Assembly (NCBI RefSeq): GCF_900215535.1
Contig: NZ_OCND01000001.1
Coordinates: 806,001-870,000, forward strand
Source of the DNA: Pseudoxanthomonas wuyuanensis
GTDB lineage: Bacteria > Pseudomonadota > Gammaproteobacteria > Xanthomonadales > Xanthomonadaceae
Direction: 5' to 3'
DNA: 64,000 nucleotides
How positions within the stretch are numbered: the stretch's first letter is position 1; each line of letters opens with the position of its first letter. Shown here piece by piece: positions 52,996-62,200 of this stretch. The notes under the pieces are model-generated. The model saw only the letters and a program-made list of their open reading frames with translations, made no database searches and had not been told where the DNA came from. Position numbers and translations under genes: made by a program.

Positions 52996-53748
52996 CTATC
53001 GACGGCGGAAGATCATCCCGCCGTGGTGGAGGGTGTTTTCGTCAACGAACACGCCGTCGGCGGTGAACCCAGTGTCGTCCCAATAGTCGATGTGATTGCC
53101 CTTCACCTCGTAGCGACCTTGATAGGCGCTTTCCCGGGTGCCGCGCGCCTCGTCATAGCGGCCGTTGAGAAGAAGCTCATGACGGATGCGCCCGTCATCG
53201 GTCACCCACATCCCGACGTAGGGGTGCTGGTTCATTTGAGTATCTCCTTGCTGGTCGATCGGAATCCGCCTGATGACATCGTCGTAGGGCACCAGGTCGA
53301 GAAAGGCGGTGACTTCGGTTGCGCGAAGATTCGCCATTCGGAAGATCCACACGTAGCTGTTGCTGTAGGGCGCTCCGTCGGCGGCGGTTGCGGCACCGTC
53401 CCAGTGCACGATGACGTCGTTGCCGTCGGCCCAGATGTCCTTCACCGTCGGCCGGACGGGTGAGGAAAGGCGTGCCGCGAATGGCGCTACTGCCTGCTCC
53501 ATGAACGCATCGCGACCCCTGTAGCTCCCGGCCGCCGGGCTCGTTCCTTTGATGGTCCAGACAACGTCCGGCGCCAGCACGTCCTGGAAGAATGTCCCGC
53601 TGCCAGCAGCCCACTTCTCGAAGGCTTGTGCAATGAACTGGCGATTGCGTTCGATGGTCGAATCGCGATTCTGCGCAAGCGCCAGTCCGCTGATCAGCGT
53701 AGCGAACGCCAGCGTCACCACCACGGTGAAGCGTCTTGGCATCGTCAT
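52996..53748 (-). CDS. Exported SnoaL-like / Atu4866-like two-domain protein
   Basis: A 250-residue protein. ATG 53748 begins a signal peptide (FTVVVTLAFATLISGLALAQ). Residues 28-165 are a SnoaL/NTF2-type domain (FIQ/AQAFEKWAAGSGTFF, VVWTIKGTSPAAGSY, VIVHWDGAA). Residues 173-250 match the Atu4866 family (HPYVGMWVTDDGRIRHELL, RYEVKGNHIDYWDDTGF, LHHGGMIFRR). The two domains usually occur in separate proteins, so this is a fusion. It is divergent from an AraC regulator gene. Probable periplasmic binding or isomerase-type role, not defined. Confidence 0.82.
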   Translation of the reverse strand: MTMPRRFTVVVTLAFATLISGLALAQNRDSTIERNRQFIAQAFEKWAAGSGTFFQDVLAPDVVWTIKGTSPAAGSYRGRDAFMEQAVAPFAARLSSPVRPTVKDIWADGNDVIVHWDGAATAADGAPYSNSYVWIFRMANLRATEVTAFLDLVPYDDVIRRIPIDQQGDTQMNQHPYVGMWVTDDGRIRHELLLNGRYDEARGTRESAYQGRYEVKGNHIDYWDDTGFTADGVFVDENTLHHGGMIFRRR

Positions 53749-54131
53749 ATCGTTTGCTCCCAAGATGTATCCAAAAGGTCGGAAAACATGGCTCGGCGTA
53801 CGCGATGGAGCCCAGTCGTGGCCGTCACGCACGCCGGTGACGGGCGCAACGACGGCGCGCCTCCGCGTCATCCGCGCCCCAGCCCCGGTCGGAGCCGAAG
53901 GTCATGGTGGCGAGGCGCGCATGCCTGATCGTCCGGGCAGGCGGTGTTGTTCGGGCACAACGGGGTGGGGCATCATGAACTCCAGCCAGAGCAGATACGT
54001 GAATCTGTAAGGCAGAAGTTTGCCGCCGCAGCGCAGGACGGGCATAGCAGGATCGTCCGGAATTCTTGTGCGATCATCCGAACGGACGGCTTTCCAGTCG
54101 CCTGCACACCGACCTGTTCATAGAGTGACGC
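53749..54131. other. Divergent intergenic region between SnoaL/Atu4866 and AraC genes
   Basis: About 380 bp with no gene I can support and no clear repeat. It must hold the two divergent promoters. Confidence 0.4.
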
Positions 54132-55031
54132 ATGGGTTCTCTGACAAGGCTCGTCGATATCGTGGGTCGTCACGTCCGGGACGACGGCATACACGGCACA
54201 CCGATTCCAGGCGTCAGCCTGATCCGCTCGGGCACACCCACTATGCCGATGCCGGTGGTGTACGAGCCGACGCTGTGTCTTGTCGCGCAGGGCCGCAAGC
54301 GGGTGATGCTGGGAACGACCGCCTATGTGTACGACCCGGCCAGGTACCTGATCGCATCGGTCGATCTGCCGGTCACGGGATCGGTCATCGAGGCCAGTGC
54401 GTCGGCTCCCTATTTGTGCCTGATGCTCGATCTGGACATGACCGAACTGAGTGAGCTTGCCCTGCGTCATCCCGCTCCGAGCGAGAATGACGGTGCACCA
54501 TCCGCCGGCCTTGCCCTCAACGCCACGACGCCCGAACTGCTGGACGCGGCGGTACGGCTTGCGGCACTGCTCGACAGGCCGCGTGACATCGAAGCGCTGG
54601 CCCCGCTGGTAGTTCGGGAGATTCTGTACCGTCTTCTGACCGGCCCCGGCAACGGCATCGTCCGGCAAATGGCGACAGCGGACAGCCGCCTGAACCAAAT
54701 CGCCAGGGCCATCGCCTGGCTAAGGGAGCACTACAGCGAAACATGCCGGATCGATGAAATCGCCGATATCGCCGGCATGAGCCGTTCCACGTTCCATGCG
54801 CATTTCAAGGCGGTCACGTCGATGAGCCCGCTGGAATTCCGCAGCCAGTTGCGGCTGCAGGAAGCGCGCAGGCTCATGGTTGCCGAGGCCATGGATGCAG
54901 CAGGCGCTGGATATCGCGTCGGCTACGAAAGCCCCTCGCAATTCAGCCGCGACTATGCCCGCATGTTTGGCATGCCTCCAGCCAAGGATGCCTGGAGATT
55001 GCGTACGACCGCCGGAGCGCCGACAGGGTAA
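54132..55031 (+). CDS. AraC-family transcriptional regulator
   Basis: A 299-residue protein. The N-terminal AraC_N ligand domain spans about residues 20-170 (PTLCLVAQGRKRVMLG is its typical strand pair). Two helix-turn-helix motifs fill residues 195-290 (RIDEIADIAGMSRSTFHAHF and GYRVGYESPSQFSRDYARMF). This subgroup usually controls a nearby oxidoreductase gene; here the divergent neighbour is the SnoaL/Atu4866 fusion. Confidence 0.92.
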   Translation: MGSLTRLVDIVGRHVRDDGIHGTPIPGVSLIRSGTPTMPMPVVYEPTLCLVAQGRKRVMLGTTAYVYDPARYLIASVDLPVTGSVIEASASAPYLCLMLDLDMTELSELALRHPAPSENDGAPSAGLALNATTPELLDAAVRLAALLDRPRDIEALAPLVVREILYRLLTGPGNGIVRQMATADSRLNQIARAIAWLREHYSETCRIDEIADIAGMSRSTFHAHFKAVTSMSPLEFRSQLRLQEARRLMVAEAMDAAGAGYRVGYESPSQFSRDYARMFGMPPAKDAWRLRTTAGAPTG

Positions 55032-55096
55032 CCGGATGGTCGGTCGTCCCGTCGGGGAACGCCTTTCCGTAGATCCTCCCCGGCGCCCATTGCGCA

Positions 55097-55597
55097 CTAA
55101 CGGACCCGCACGAACTCCGCGCTCACCCGTCCTCCGTCCGGGCGGGTGAACGTTTCGTACATCCGATCACCCTCGACCGTCAGCTGCAGTTCCCGCCTAG
55201 TCCGAACGGCGCCCACCCAGTTGGGAAACGTGGCGCCCTCGACGCGGTTGCCGGCGAAGCGACCGTGCTCGTCCACCGTGTACGTACCGAAGAACCCGAT
55301 GCTGGACGCCATGGCACGCTTGTTCTCATCGTCGGTGCCACCGCCCCGCGCGTCCGACCCGAAGCGTGGGGTGTCGCCATCGGTCAGTACCTCGACGAAG
55401 TGCATGTCGGTAGTGAAGACCAGCATGCCCTGGGGATTCTCGCCATAAGGTCGCTGGGTCTCGCCATCGGTCTCCAATGTGGCAGCAACCATGCGCCACG
55501 TGCCGGCAACCTGGTTGGGTGCGGCAGGGGAGGGCACAGGCTCGCTGGCCCGGACGACGATGGAAGCCGCAAGCAGAAGCGCGAGCGACCACTTCAT
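55097..55597 (-). CDS. Exported lipocalin-like domain protein
   Basis: A 166-residue protein with a short signal peptide (SLALLLAASIVVRASE). The rest fits the lipocalin-like 5 pattern: VAGTWRMVAATLETDGE, PQGMLVFTTDMHFVEVL, GFFGTYTVDE and LTVEGDRMYETF. It probably binds a small hydrophobic molecule. Its start overlaps the stop of the upstream SDR gene (ATGA), so the two are co-translated. Confidence 0.85.
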   Translation of the reverse strand: MKWSLALLLAASIVVRASEPVPSPAAPNQVAGTWRMVAATLETDGETQRPYGENPQGMLVFTTDMHFVEVLTDGDTPRFGSDARGGGTDDENKRAMASSIGFFGTYTVDEHGRFAGNRVEGATFPNWVGAVRTRRELQLTVEGDRMYETFTRPDGGRVSAEFVRVR

Positions 55598-56418
55598 ACC
55601 CTGTCCGCCGTCAGCGTCAGCGACTTCTGCGCCACCAGATCGTCCAGACGGGCGGTCAATGCGCGATGGATGTTCTCGAACGCCGTGCTGCCCAGCGCGA
55701 TCCGGCGCCGCGGCTGCGCTGAATCCGCCACCTGGATCATCGCATCGACTGTGCGGTCGGCGTCGCCCTTGATCTCGAACGCGCCGCTGGATACGGCGCG
55801 GCGCACATCGCCGGCCGGCGTCGCGTCGTAGACCTCCATCGGGGCCGCGTGATCCAGACCACGGGCGAACCCGGTCGCGGTCGCCCCCGGCTCGGCGATT
55901 ACGATGTCGATGCCGAATAGCGCCACCTCCTGGGCGACCGCATCTAAAAAGCCCTCGATGCCCCACTTGGTCGCATGGTAGAGACTGAAATTGGGATAGG
56001 CCATCTGTCCGCCTTCGGACGAGACCTGCACGATCCGGCCGCCACCCTGCGCGCGCAGATGGGGCAGCACGGCGCGCACCAGTTGGATCGATGCGGTCAG
56101 ATTGGTGGCGATCTGACGCTCAATCTGCGCATCGGCGACCTCCTCTGCGGCGCCAAACAGTCCGTAACCGGCGTTGCTGACCACCGTATCGATCCGGCCG
56201 AAGGCAGCGAAGGCGGCATCCACTTCCTGCCGCAGTGCGGCCGTATCGGTGAGGTCGAAGCGCGCCACGCGCAGCCTGTTGCCCACCGTTTGCTGGAGCG
56301 CCTCGAACGGCGTCGCACGCCGCCCGCATGCGACCACCCGGTCGCCCCGCGCCAGCAGCTTCGTGGTCATGACCAGCCCAAGGCCGGACGACGCGCCTGT
56401 GATCAACCATGTCTTCAT
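55594..56418 (-). CDS. Short-chain dehydrogenase/reductase
   Basis: A 274-residue classical SDR. Cofactor motif TGASSGLG at residues 7-14, NAG in VVSNAGYGLF, Ser in IVQVSSEGGQ and YxxxK in YHATKWGIEG. ATG 56418 starts directly at the Rossmann strand (MKTWLITGAS). It is divergent from a LysR gene of the type that controls such reductases and is coupled to the lipocalin-like gene. The substrate is not predictable. Confidence 0.92.
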   Translation of the reverse strand: MKTWLITGASSGLGLVMTTKLLARGDRVVACGRRATPFEALQQTVGNRLRVARFDLTDTAALRQEVDAAFAAFGRIDTVVSNAGYGLFGAAEEVADAQIERQIATNLTASIQLVRAVLPHLRAQGGGRIVQVSSEGGQMAYPNFSLYHATKWGIEGFLDAVAQEVALFGIDIVIAEPGATATGFARGLDHAAPMEVYDATPAGDVRRAVSSGAFEIKGDADRTVDAMIQVADSAQPRRRIALGSTAFENIHRALTARLDDLVAQKSLTLTADRV

Positions 56419-56435
56419 CGGGTGCCTCCTGTGGG

Positions 56436-56514
56436 GTATGCATACAAGGTAGGGGCCCGGGCGGCGTATGATAAGTCGCACCAATACGAACAAGCTGGTG
56501 AAAGGCATTCACCA
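56436..56514. promoter_or_regulatory. Palindromes in the SDR/LysR divergent region
   Basis: GTATGCATAC at 56436-56445 is a perfect palindrome. TGGTGAA (56496-56502) and TTCACCA (56508-56514) are perfect inverted arms 5 bp apart that abut the LysR start codon at 56515 and enclose its ribosome-site purines. Likely operator sites; the second could also fold in RNA. Confidence 0.5.
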
Positions 56515-57423
56515 ATGACGGACGTCAGCCTCTCCGATCTGAAAGCATTCGCCCACGTGGCGCGACACCGCGGCTTCCAGAAGGCCGCCGACGCGCTTGG
56601 CGTATCGCGGTCGTCCCTCAGCCATGCCTTGAAGGGGCTCGAGCGCCAACTCGGCGTCCGCCTTCTGCATCGGACCACCCGCAGCGTTGCGGTGACGGAG
56701 GACGGCGAGCAACTGCTGCAGCGTCTGGTCCCCTTGCTGCGGGAACTGGACGACCTACTGGATGCGGTCAGCCATGGCCAGGACGAACTGGTCGGCACAC
56801 TGCGCATCAACGCCAACAGGGGCGGCGCGCGCTGGTTGCTCAGGCACGTCGTGCCGATATTCCAGCAGCGTCATCCGCGCGTGGTGCTGGACCTGGTCGC
56901 CGAAGGGCAACTGGTGGACATCGTGGGCGAAGGCTTCGATGCCGGCGTGCGCCTGGCCGAGTCGGTACCGAAGGACATGGTGTCCGTGCCCTTCGGCGGC
57001 GACATCCGTTTCGTTGCGGTGGCTGCGCCGGACTACGTCGAGGCGTTCGGAGCGCCCGCGACGCCGGCCGACCTGATGTCCCATCGCTGCATTCGCCAAC
57101 GGCTCCCCAGCGGCAAGCGCTATCGATGGGAGTTCGAGAAGGGCACACAGCAACTCGCACTGGATGTCCCCGGCATGCTGAGCCTGGACGACAACGACCT
57201 GATGGTCGAGGCGGCTACCGATGGTTTGGGCGTCGCCTTCGTCCCGGAATCCTTCGCTCGGCCAGCCCTGGATAGCGGCGCGCTGGTCCTGCTGCTGGAA
57301 GACTGGACCCCGGCGTCACCGGGTCTGTGCCTCTACTACGCCAGCTATCGCCACGTGCCTGCGCCGTTGAAGGCATTCATTGCGGTCATTCGTGAAGCGA
57401 CGCAGGGCCGAGACTATCCCTGA
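56515..57423 (+). CDS. LysR-family transcriptional regulator
   Basis: A 302-residue LTTR. The winged helix-turn-helix spans residues 5-63 ([36 protein letters not shown]). The effector domain from about 92 includes [16 protein letters not shown] and [16 protein letters not shown]. It is similar in style to the LysR at 37202. It is divergent from the SDR-lipocalin operon and is its probable regulator. The gene overlaps by 10 bp with the AraC remnant on the other strand. Confidence 0.92.
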   Translation: MTDVSLSDLKAFAHVARHRGFQKAADALGVSRSSLSHALKGLERQLGVRLLHRTTRSVAVTEDGEQLLQRLVPLLRELDDLLDAVSHGQDELVGTLRINANRGGARWLLRHVVPIFQQRHPRVVLDLVAEGQLVDIVGEGFDAGVRLAESVPKDMVSVPFGGDIRFVAVAAPDYVEAFGAPATPADLMSHRCIRQRLPSGKRYRWEFEKGTQQLALDVPGMLSLDDNDLMVEAATDGLGVAFVPESFARPALDSGALVLLLEDWTPASPGLCLYYASYRHVPAPLKAFIAVIREATQGRDYP

Positions 57424-57700
57424 CCAGCGAAAGCATCCGGCTGAGCTTGGCTGGATCCATTGAGACTGGCAGCCCGGCCATCCGGAGCGGGTGTCGGACG
57501 CCGGGCATACTGCCGCGGTGAAGTACCCATGACCCGCTTGAACGCCGTGCTGAACGCGCTTTCGGACTCGTAGCCGAGCGACAGGGAGATGGCGGAAACG
57601 GAATCGCTGGTGTTCTCCAGCCTGTCTCCCGCCAGCAGCATGCGCCAGCGCGTCACGTACTCCATCGGCGAGGTGCCTATCGTCGAATCCCGAGCGCGAC
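57414..57700 (-). pseudogene. AraC-family regulator C-terminal remnant
   Basis: The second AraC helix-turn-helix is clear: TSPMEYVTRWRMLLAG, SVSAISLSLGYESESAFSTA and FKRVMGTSPRQYARR. Upstream, YMSRSGF of the first motif is seen in another frame with a short deletion in between, and the ligand domain is missing. The 83 residues in frame could still be translated but would lack half of the DNA-binding unit. Confidence 0.75.
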
Positions 57701-58160
57701 ATGTAGGCGTTGGCGTCCCCCCGGTTTTGAGTAGCGCGTCGATTAGGGGCCGTTATCGTGGGTAGGGAGGGCTGCTTCGGTCTTGAGTGTGAGCGCTCTG
57801 GCCTGCGACGCCACTCGTTGGAGGCGCTCGTCGCGTCAACCCGCTTTGTGGGAGAGCGACTCAACACTTGGACGGTGCTAGTGCACGTTGCGTTGCAATC
57901 GGCGTCCGCGCGCCTCCGGAGGGTTGGAAGGCATGAGGCGGAAGTTGATACGCTGGAGCAGGTGCTGCGCATTCGACGGCGAGCCGAGGACGAGGACCTG
58001 TTCCATCACAGCGGTCCTGCAGTAGGAGTCGATGCGCTACATGGCCTTACCGAAACCAGATGGTGTTCGGGAACTTGAGGCAGGTCAGCATCAACAGGCT
58101 GCTTCTCCGTGCTCGTCGCAAGTTGACGAAATCTTCTCCGTGCCATGACGGAGAGAACCT

Positions 58161-58177
58161 GTAGGGATTTCCCCTAC
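58161..58177. promoter_or_regulatory. Dyad resembling the 20-bp autotransporter element
   Basis: GTAGGG (58161-58166) and CCCTAC (58172-58177) are inverted arms around ATTTC. The core TAGGGATTTCCCC resembles TAGGACTTTTCCC at 1828, so the same or a related NarL-type regulator might act here. Confidence 0.35.
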
Positions 58178-58236
58178 GTCGACACCCATTGCCAGGAAGG
58201 AGAACGCTTTCCGCTGCATTGTCGAATCCATCTGCA

Positions 58237-58256
58237 CAAGTAAATACGTTTACTTG
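58237..58256. promoter_or_regulatory. 20-bp palindrome CAAGTAAA-TACG-TTTACTTG
   Basis: Perfect 8-bp inverted arms around TACG, 115 bp before the rhodanese-like gene. It is AT-rich in a GC-rich background and has the form of an operator. Confidence 0.5.
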
Positions 58257-58370
58257 CCATTTGCTCTTGAAATGCAATCAGGTTGATGTTTAATCTTGTC
58301 CGGTGCAGGAGCGATGGGGATCATCGGTGCTCCTGCCATCGTCGATAAACGGATTTACAGGGGTTCGACT

Positions 58371-59135
58371 GTGGGAATTCATGAAGCCGGCGCAAGAGGC
58401 GCCGGGCTAAGCGTTGCCTTGCTCTTTGGCTGGGCTACTTCTTTGATGCTGTATCCGTGGGCTGCCGCTGCCCAGGAGCCTGGAAGTACGGGCGATCCGA
58501 GCGATAGGTCGGCATTGCCTTTGGACATCACTCCAGAAGGGGTTGCTGAGCTGCTGAGAAGCGGCGCGCCATTCCAGTTGGTCGACGTTGATCGCCAGCG
58601 AGAGCCTGTGGCATTACCCGCGGAAGCTCGCATCATCTATTACTCATCCACTCCTGCCTCAGGCCATGCGCGCGCCGCTGCGCTGCGCAACCGCAGTGAG
58701 CGAGCTTCGCAGTCCAGCCAGCGTCTGATGGGCACTCCGGTTGAATGGAACCGTTTGAAGTTGCCGCTAGCTGAGCCATTCGATCTAAACGAGCCTATCG
58801 CGCTATCTCCTCAGATCTTGGCGCAAGCCCTGCGTGATGGAACCGATCTGCTGATTGTGGATGTGCGAGGGAATGCGAAGGGGCCTGATGCTGTTCAGCC
58901 CTTCGCGGACGCACTTGCGCTGCTGCCTAATCAGGTGGCAACTCATAGCGCGACATTCCCAAAGCACGCGTGGGTAGTGGTCGTGGACGACGGTGGAATT
59001 ATCGCTCCCCAGATCGCCAGATCATTGAACGGCGACGGATTGAGTTTGGTCGCTTACCTGCAAGGTGGTTACGTGGCCTGGCAGACTTCGGCTGATCGCG
59101 ATATTCCACCTGGACCGCATCGGCCACAGCCGTGA
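58371..59135 (+). CDS. Exported rhodanese-like protein without catalytic cysteine
   Basis: A 254-residue protein. GTG 58371 is chosen because AGGGG precedes it by about 7 bp and a signal peptide follows (LSVALLFGWATSLMLYPWAAAAQ); ATG 58314 is an in-frame alternative with a badly spaced ribosome site. Two segments have the rhodanese opening pattern: ITPEGVAELLRSGAPFQLVDVD near residue 52 and LSPQILAQALRDGTDLLIVDV near 152. The second ends in LQGGYVAWQ, as rhodaneses do. No active-site Cys is present, so it is probably a binding module. It precedes the giant repeat protein gene by 91 bp and may assist it. Confidence 0.7.
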   Translation: MGIHEAGARGAGLSVALLFGWATSLMLYPWAAAAQEPGSTGDPSDRSALPLDITPEGVAELLRSGAPFQLVDVDRQREPVALPAEARIIYYSSTPASGHARAAALRNRSERASQSSQRLMGTPVEWNRLKLPLAEPFDLNEPIALSPQILAQALRDGTDLLIVDVRGNAKGPDAVQPFADALALLPNQVATHSATFPKHAWVVVVDDGGIIAPQIARSLNGDGLSLVAYLQGGYVAWQTSADRDIPPGPHRPQP

Positions 59136-59226
59136 ACTAGGTAAGTTTTCTGCGCTGCCTTTGGCGGTGCCCTGGCGGGAACAAGCCCGCCTGTAGCGAA
59201 GCATGTCCTTTACGATGGATATCTCT

Positions 59227-62200
59227 ATGAGACAGGAAGTTGCAGTCACTCCAGAACGTTCGCGTAGCGCATCGAGGACTATCGATCGCTTGCGGTGGCT
59301 CTGGATGCTGGCCTTCTGCCTCTTTTTCAGTGCTCAAGCGTTCGCGCAGACGATAGTGCAAGGCGCCATTGCGGTGGACACGCAGTGGCAAGCGGCTTCT
59401 GGTCCTTACGTGCTGCGGGGCGATGTCGTCGTGCAAGGCGGGGCCACTCTGCACATTGCCGCCGGCACGCAGATCTTCATGGAAGCCAATGCGGGCCTGC
59501 GAGTGCAGGCAGGCCGTGTGCAGGCTATAGGCACCGCGGCTGAGCCGATTCATGTGCAATCGGACCGTGTTCGTATCGGCTCGTCTCCGCAGCCCGGAGA
59601 TTGGGGGCAGTGGGTCTTTACGGCAGGTACTGCCGACACGCTGCTTGAGCATGTCGTGTTCTCGCATGGGCGTGGCGTAGCGGTGCATGGCTCAGCCCCT
59701 GTTTTCAATCACGTAAGTATCGAGAATCAGTTGGGTGCCGCGGTCAGCGTGGATCTGGCTGCGTCACCGAGTGGCGTGGGCAACGCCGCGACGGGCAACA
59801 CCTTGAACGGTATCGCCGTTCCCGAAGGCGACATCACCAGCTCCGTCCGCTGGGGACTACGCGGAATTCCCTATGTCGTGCAGAACGGCACCGTATCGGT
59901 CGGTGCATCACCGACCATCAACTCGATTTCCCCCGCGCAGATCCAGCAGGGCGAAACCGCTACCTACACGTTCCAGGGCACACGGCTGACAGGGCTGAAC
60001 ACCTTGAGTTTTGAAAACCCCGGCATTGCCGCGGTTGCGGTTCCCGGTGGCAGCGCGGTCGAAGCGCAGTTCGATATTACGGCCAGCGCTGACGCGCCGC
60101 TGGGTGCAGCCGCATTCCAGGCTCTGACCGATGCCGGGCCGGCCAAGGCTTCGGCCACGTTGACCGTGGCGCAAGCACAGCCCACGTTGACGACGCTGAC
60201 TCCCGCAAAGCTGTTCACGGGGCAAGGCGACGTCGAGGTGACCGTGTCGGGCCGTGGATTCCTGCCTACCTCTCAGGCACGCGTCAATGGCAGCGGGGTG
60301 ACCACCCGCTTCGTCTCCGCTACCGAAGTCGTGGCGACGATCGCCGCACCTGCTTCCGCTTCAGTATTGTCGGTGTCGTTGCAGACACCAGATCCTGCAG
60401 CGCCGGGTGAATTCCTGGTTTCCAATGCGGTGGACCTCCCGGTCGAGGCCGCAAGGATCGTCCTGAGTCCGTCCAGCGCGACGGTGGCCCGTGGCTTTAG
60501 CCGTTCGTTCACGGTAAGGCTTCCCTATATTGCGCCCTCTGACGGCGTAACGGTTGCGCTGGTATCGAGCGTGCCGTCCGTGGCGACCGTAGCTGCGAAT
60601 GTCCTCGTGCCGGCAGGACAAATGGAAGCGGAGGTGCCTGTCAGCGCCGTCGGGCTGGGTGTCACTACGCTGACCGCCAGTAAGGTCGGCTTCATCAGTG
60701 GGCAATCGTCGATCACCGTGGTGCAGCCGCCGACGCTGACACTCACTCCGTCCGTGCTGTCGATTGGCCAAGGTCGCAACACTGCGCTTGCTCTGCAGTC
60801 CAGCGTGGCAGCGGGCGAGGGCGGTCTGGTCGTGGCGGTATCCAGCACCGATTCAGCGGTGGTATCCGTACCAGCTGAGGTAACCATTCCTGCCGGTAGC
60901 CGCAATGCGACGGTAGCGATCAGCACGGGTACGTTGGGCGAGGCCACGGTCAGCGCGAATGCAACCGAGTATATCGGTGGCATTTCGACCATCTCCGTGC
61001 GCCCAGCGTCGGTGCTGTTGCCAGAAGGCCTGCTAGTGGCGCCTGGTCTGACGCGCTCGTTGCCGCTGACGTTGTCCGACCCTGCGCCAGCGGGCGGCCT
61101 GTTGGTCTCTCTGCAAAGCAGCCATCCCGCAATAGCGGGTGTGCCGGCCAGCGTGACCGTGCCGGAAGGCGAAACCGTGGTCAACTTCCAACTGTCCGGC
61201 ATCGCAGCGGGGAACGCGACAATCACCGCCACGGCAAATGGCTATCAAACGGGATCGGCCCCTGTGGTGGTCGAAACGATCAACATCGGCATTGGAAGCC
61301 CCGCCTTGGCGTCGGTTTCGGTGCCGGCAGAGTTGACCCATTCCTACACCCTGACGCTGTCGCGCCCCGCGCCCAAGGGCGGTGTGACGGTCGCTTTGAG
61401 CACCGCCGATCCGTCAATCGCTACGGTATCTCCATCCAGTATCGTCATCGCCGAGGGTGAAATCACCGGCAATGCCATCAAGGTGAGCGTCACCGGCCTG
61501 GTCAAGGGCAGCACCTCGCTGGTGGCTGACGCTCCGGGTCTGGCTACGGCCAATGTACCCGTCACGGTCACGGGCAAGTTAGTGCTACGTGTGTTGAATG
61601 CCAACAACCAGACTACGACTGCGGCTGGTAAGGGCATGCGCTCGTATCAGAACGAAGCCTATGTCGATCTCAAGACTGATGGCGTGAATTACCTGGCTGT
61701 TCAACAGAATGGACTGGCTATCAATCTAACCAGCAGCGATACCAGCAAGCTGCTCGTTCCAACTGAAGTCATCGTTCCGGCTAACAGTTACTATGGGTAC
61801 TTCGCTATCACGGGTGTCGATCTCACGAGTGGATCCCCAGTGACGGTCGATGCGTCGGCAGAGGGAGTTTCCTCGCCGACAACGAAGCTGTCGGTCAATG
61901 TCGTAGCGCCGACGGTGGCGTTCGAATCGCTGGACGGCAATCGTGCGCCGGGCAGTGCGCGGGACAACTTCCGCCTCTACGTCCGTGTGCCCGGCGCGGC
62001 TTACTCCGGCAACGAAACAGTGGCTTCGGAGATGCCGTTCCAGTTGTCGCTGGTCGAAGCGGCTCCGGCCAATGTCGTCGACGGCTTCTATGCGGCACTG
62101 ACCGGTGGTAACACCATCAGTCAGGTCGTTGTTCCTGCCGGGAACAACCGAAGCAGCTACGTGCATGTGGGTAGCCCGACGACAGCGGGCTCCTATAAGG

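Larger units (their letters stand above)
57701..58370. other. Gene-poor stretch with regulatory-looking elements
   Basis: About 670 bp. Short open frames exist on both strands (for example plus 57758-58078) but none resembles a known protein. The left end, near CAAAACCGGGGGGACG, may be an old insertion or recombination junction that truncated the AraC gene. The right half holds the elements at 58162 and 58237 and presumably the promoter for the following exported protein. Confidence 0.4.

Noticed and set aside
57758..58078. A 106-codon plus-strand frame as a possible gene
   Set aside because: No domain, poor start context and composition unlike neighbouring genes.
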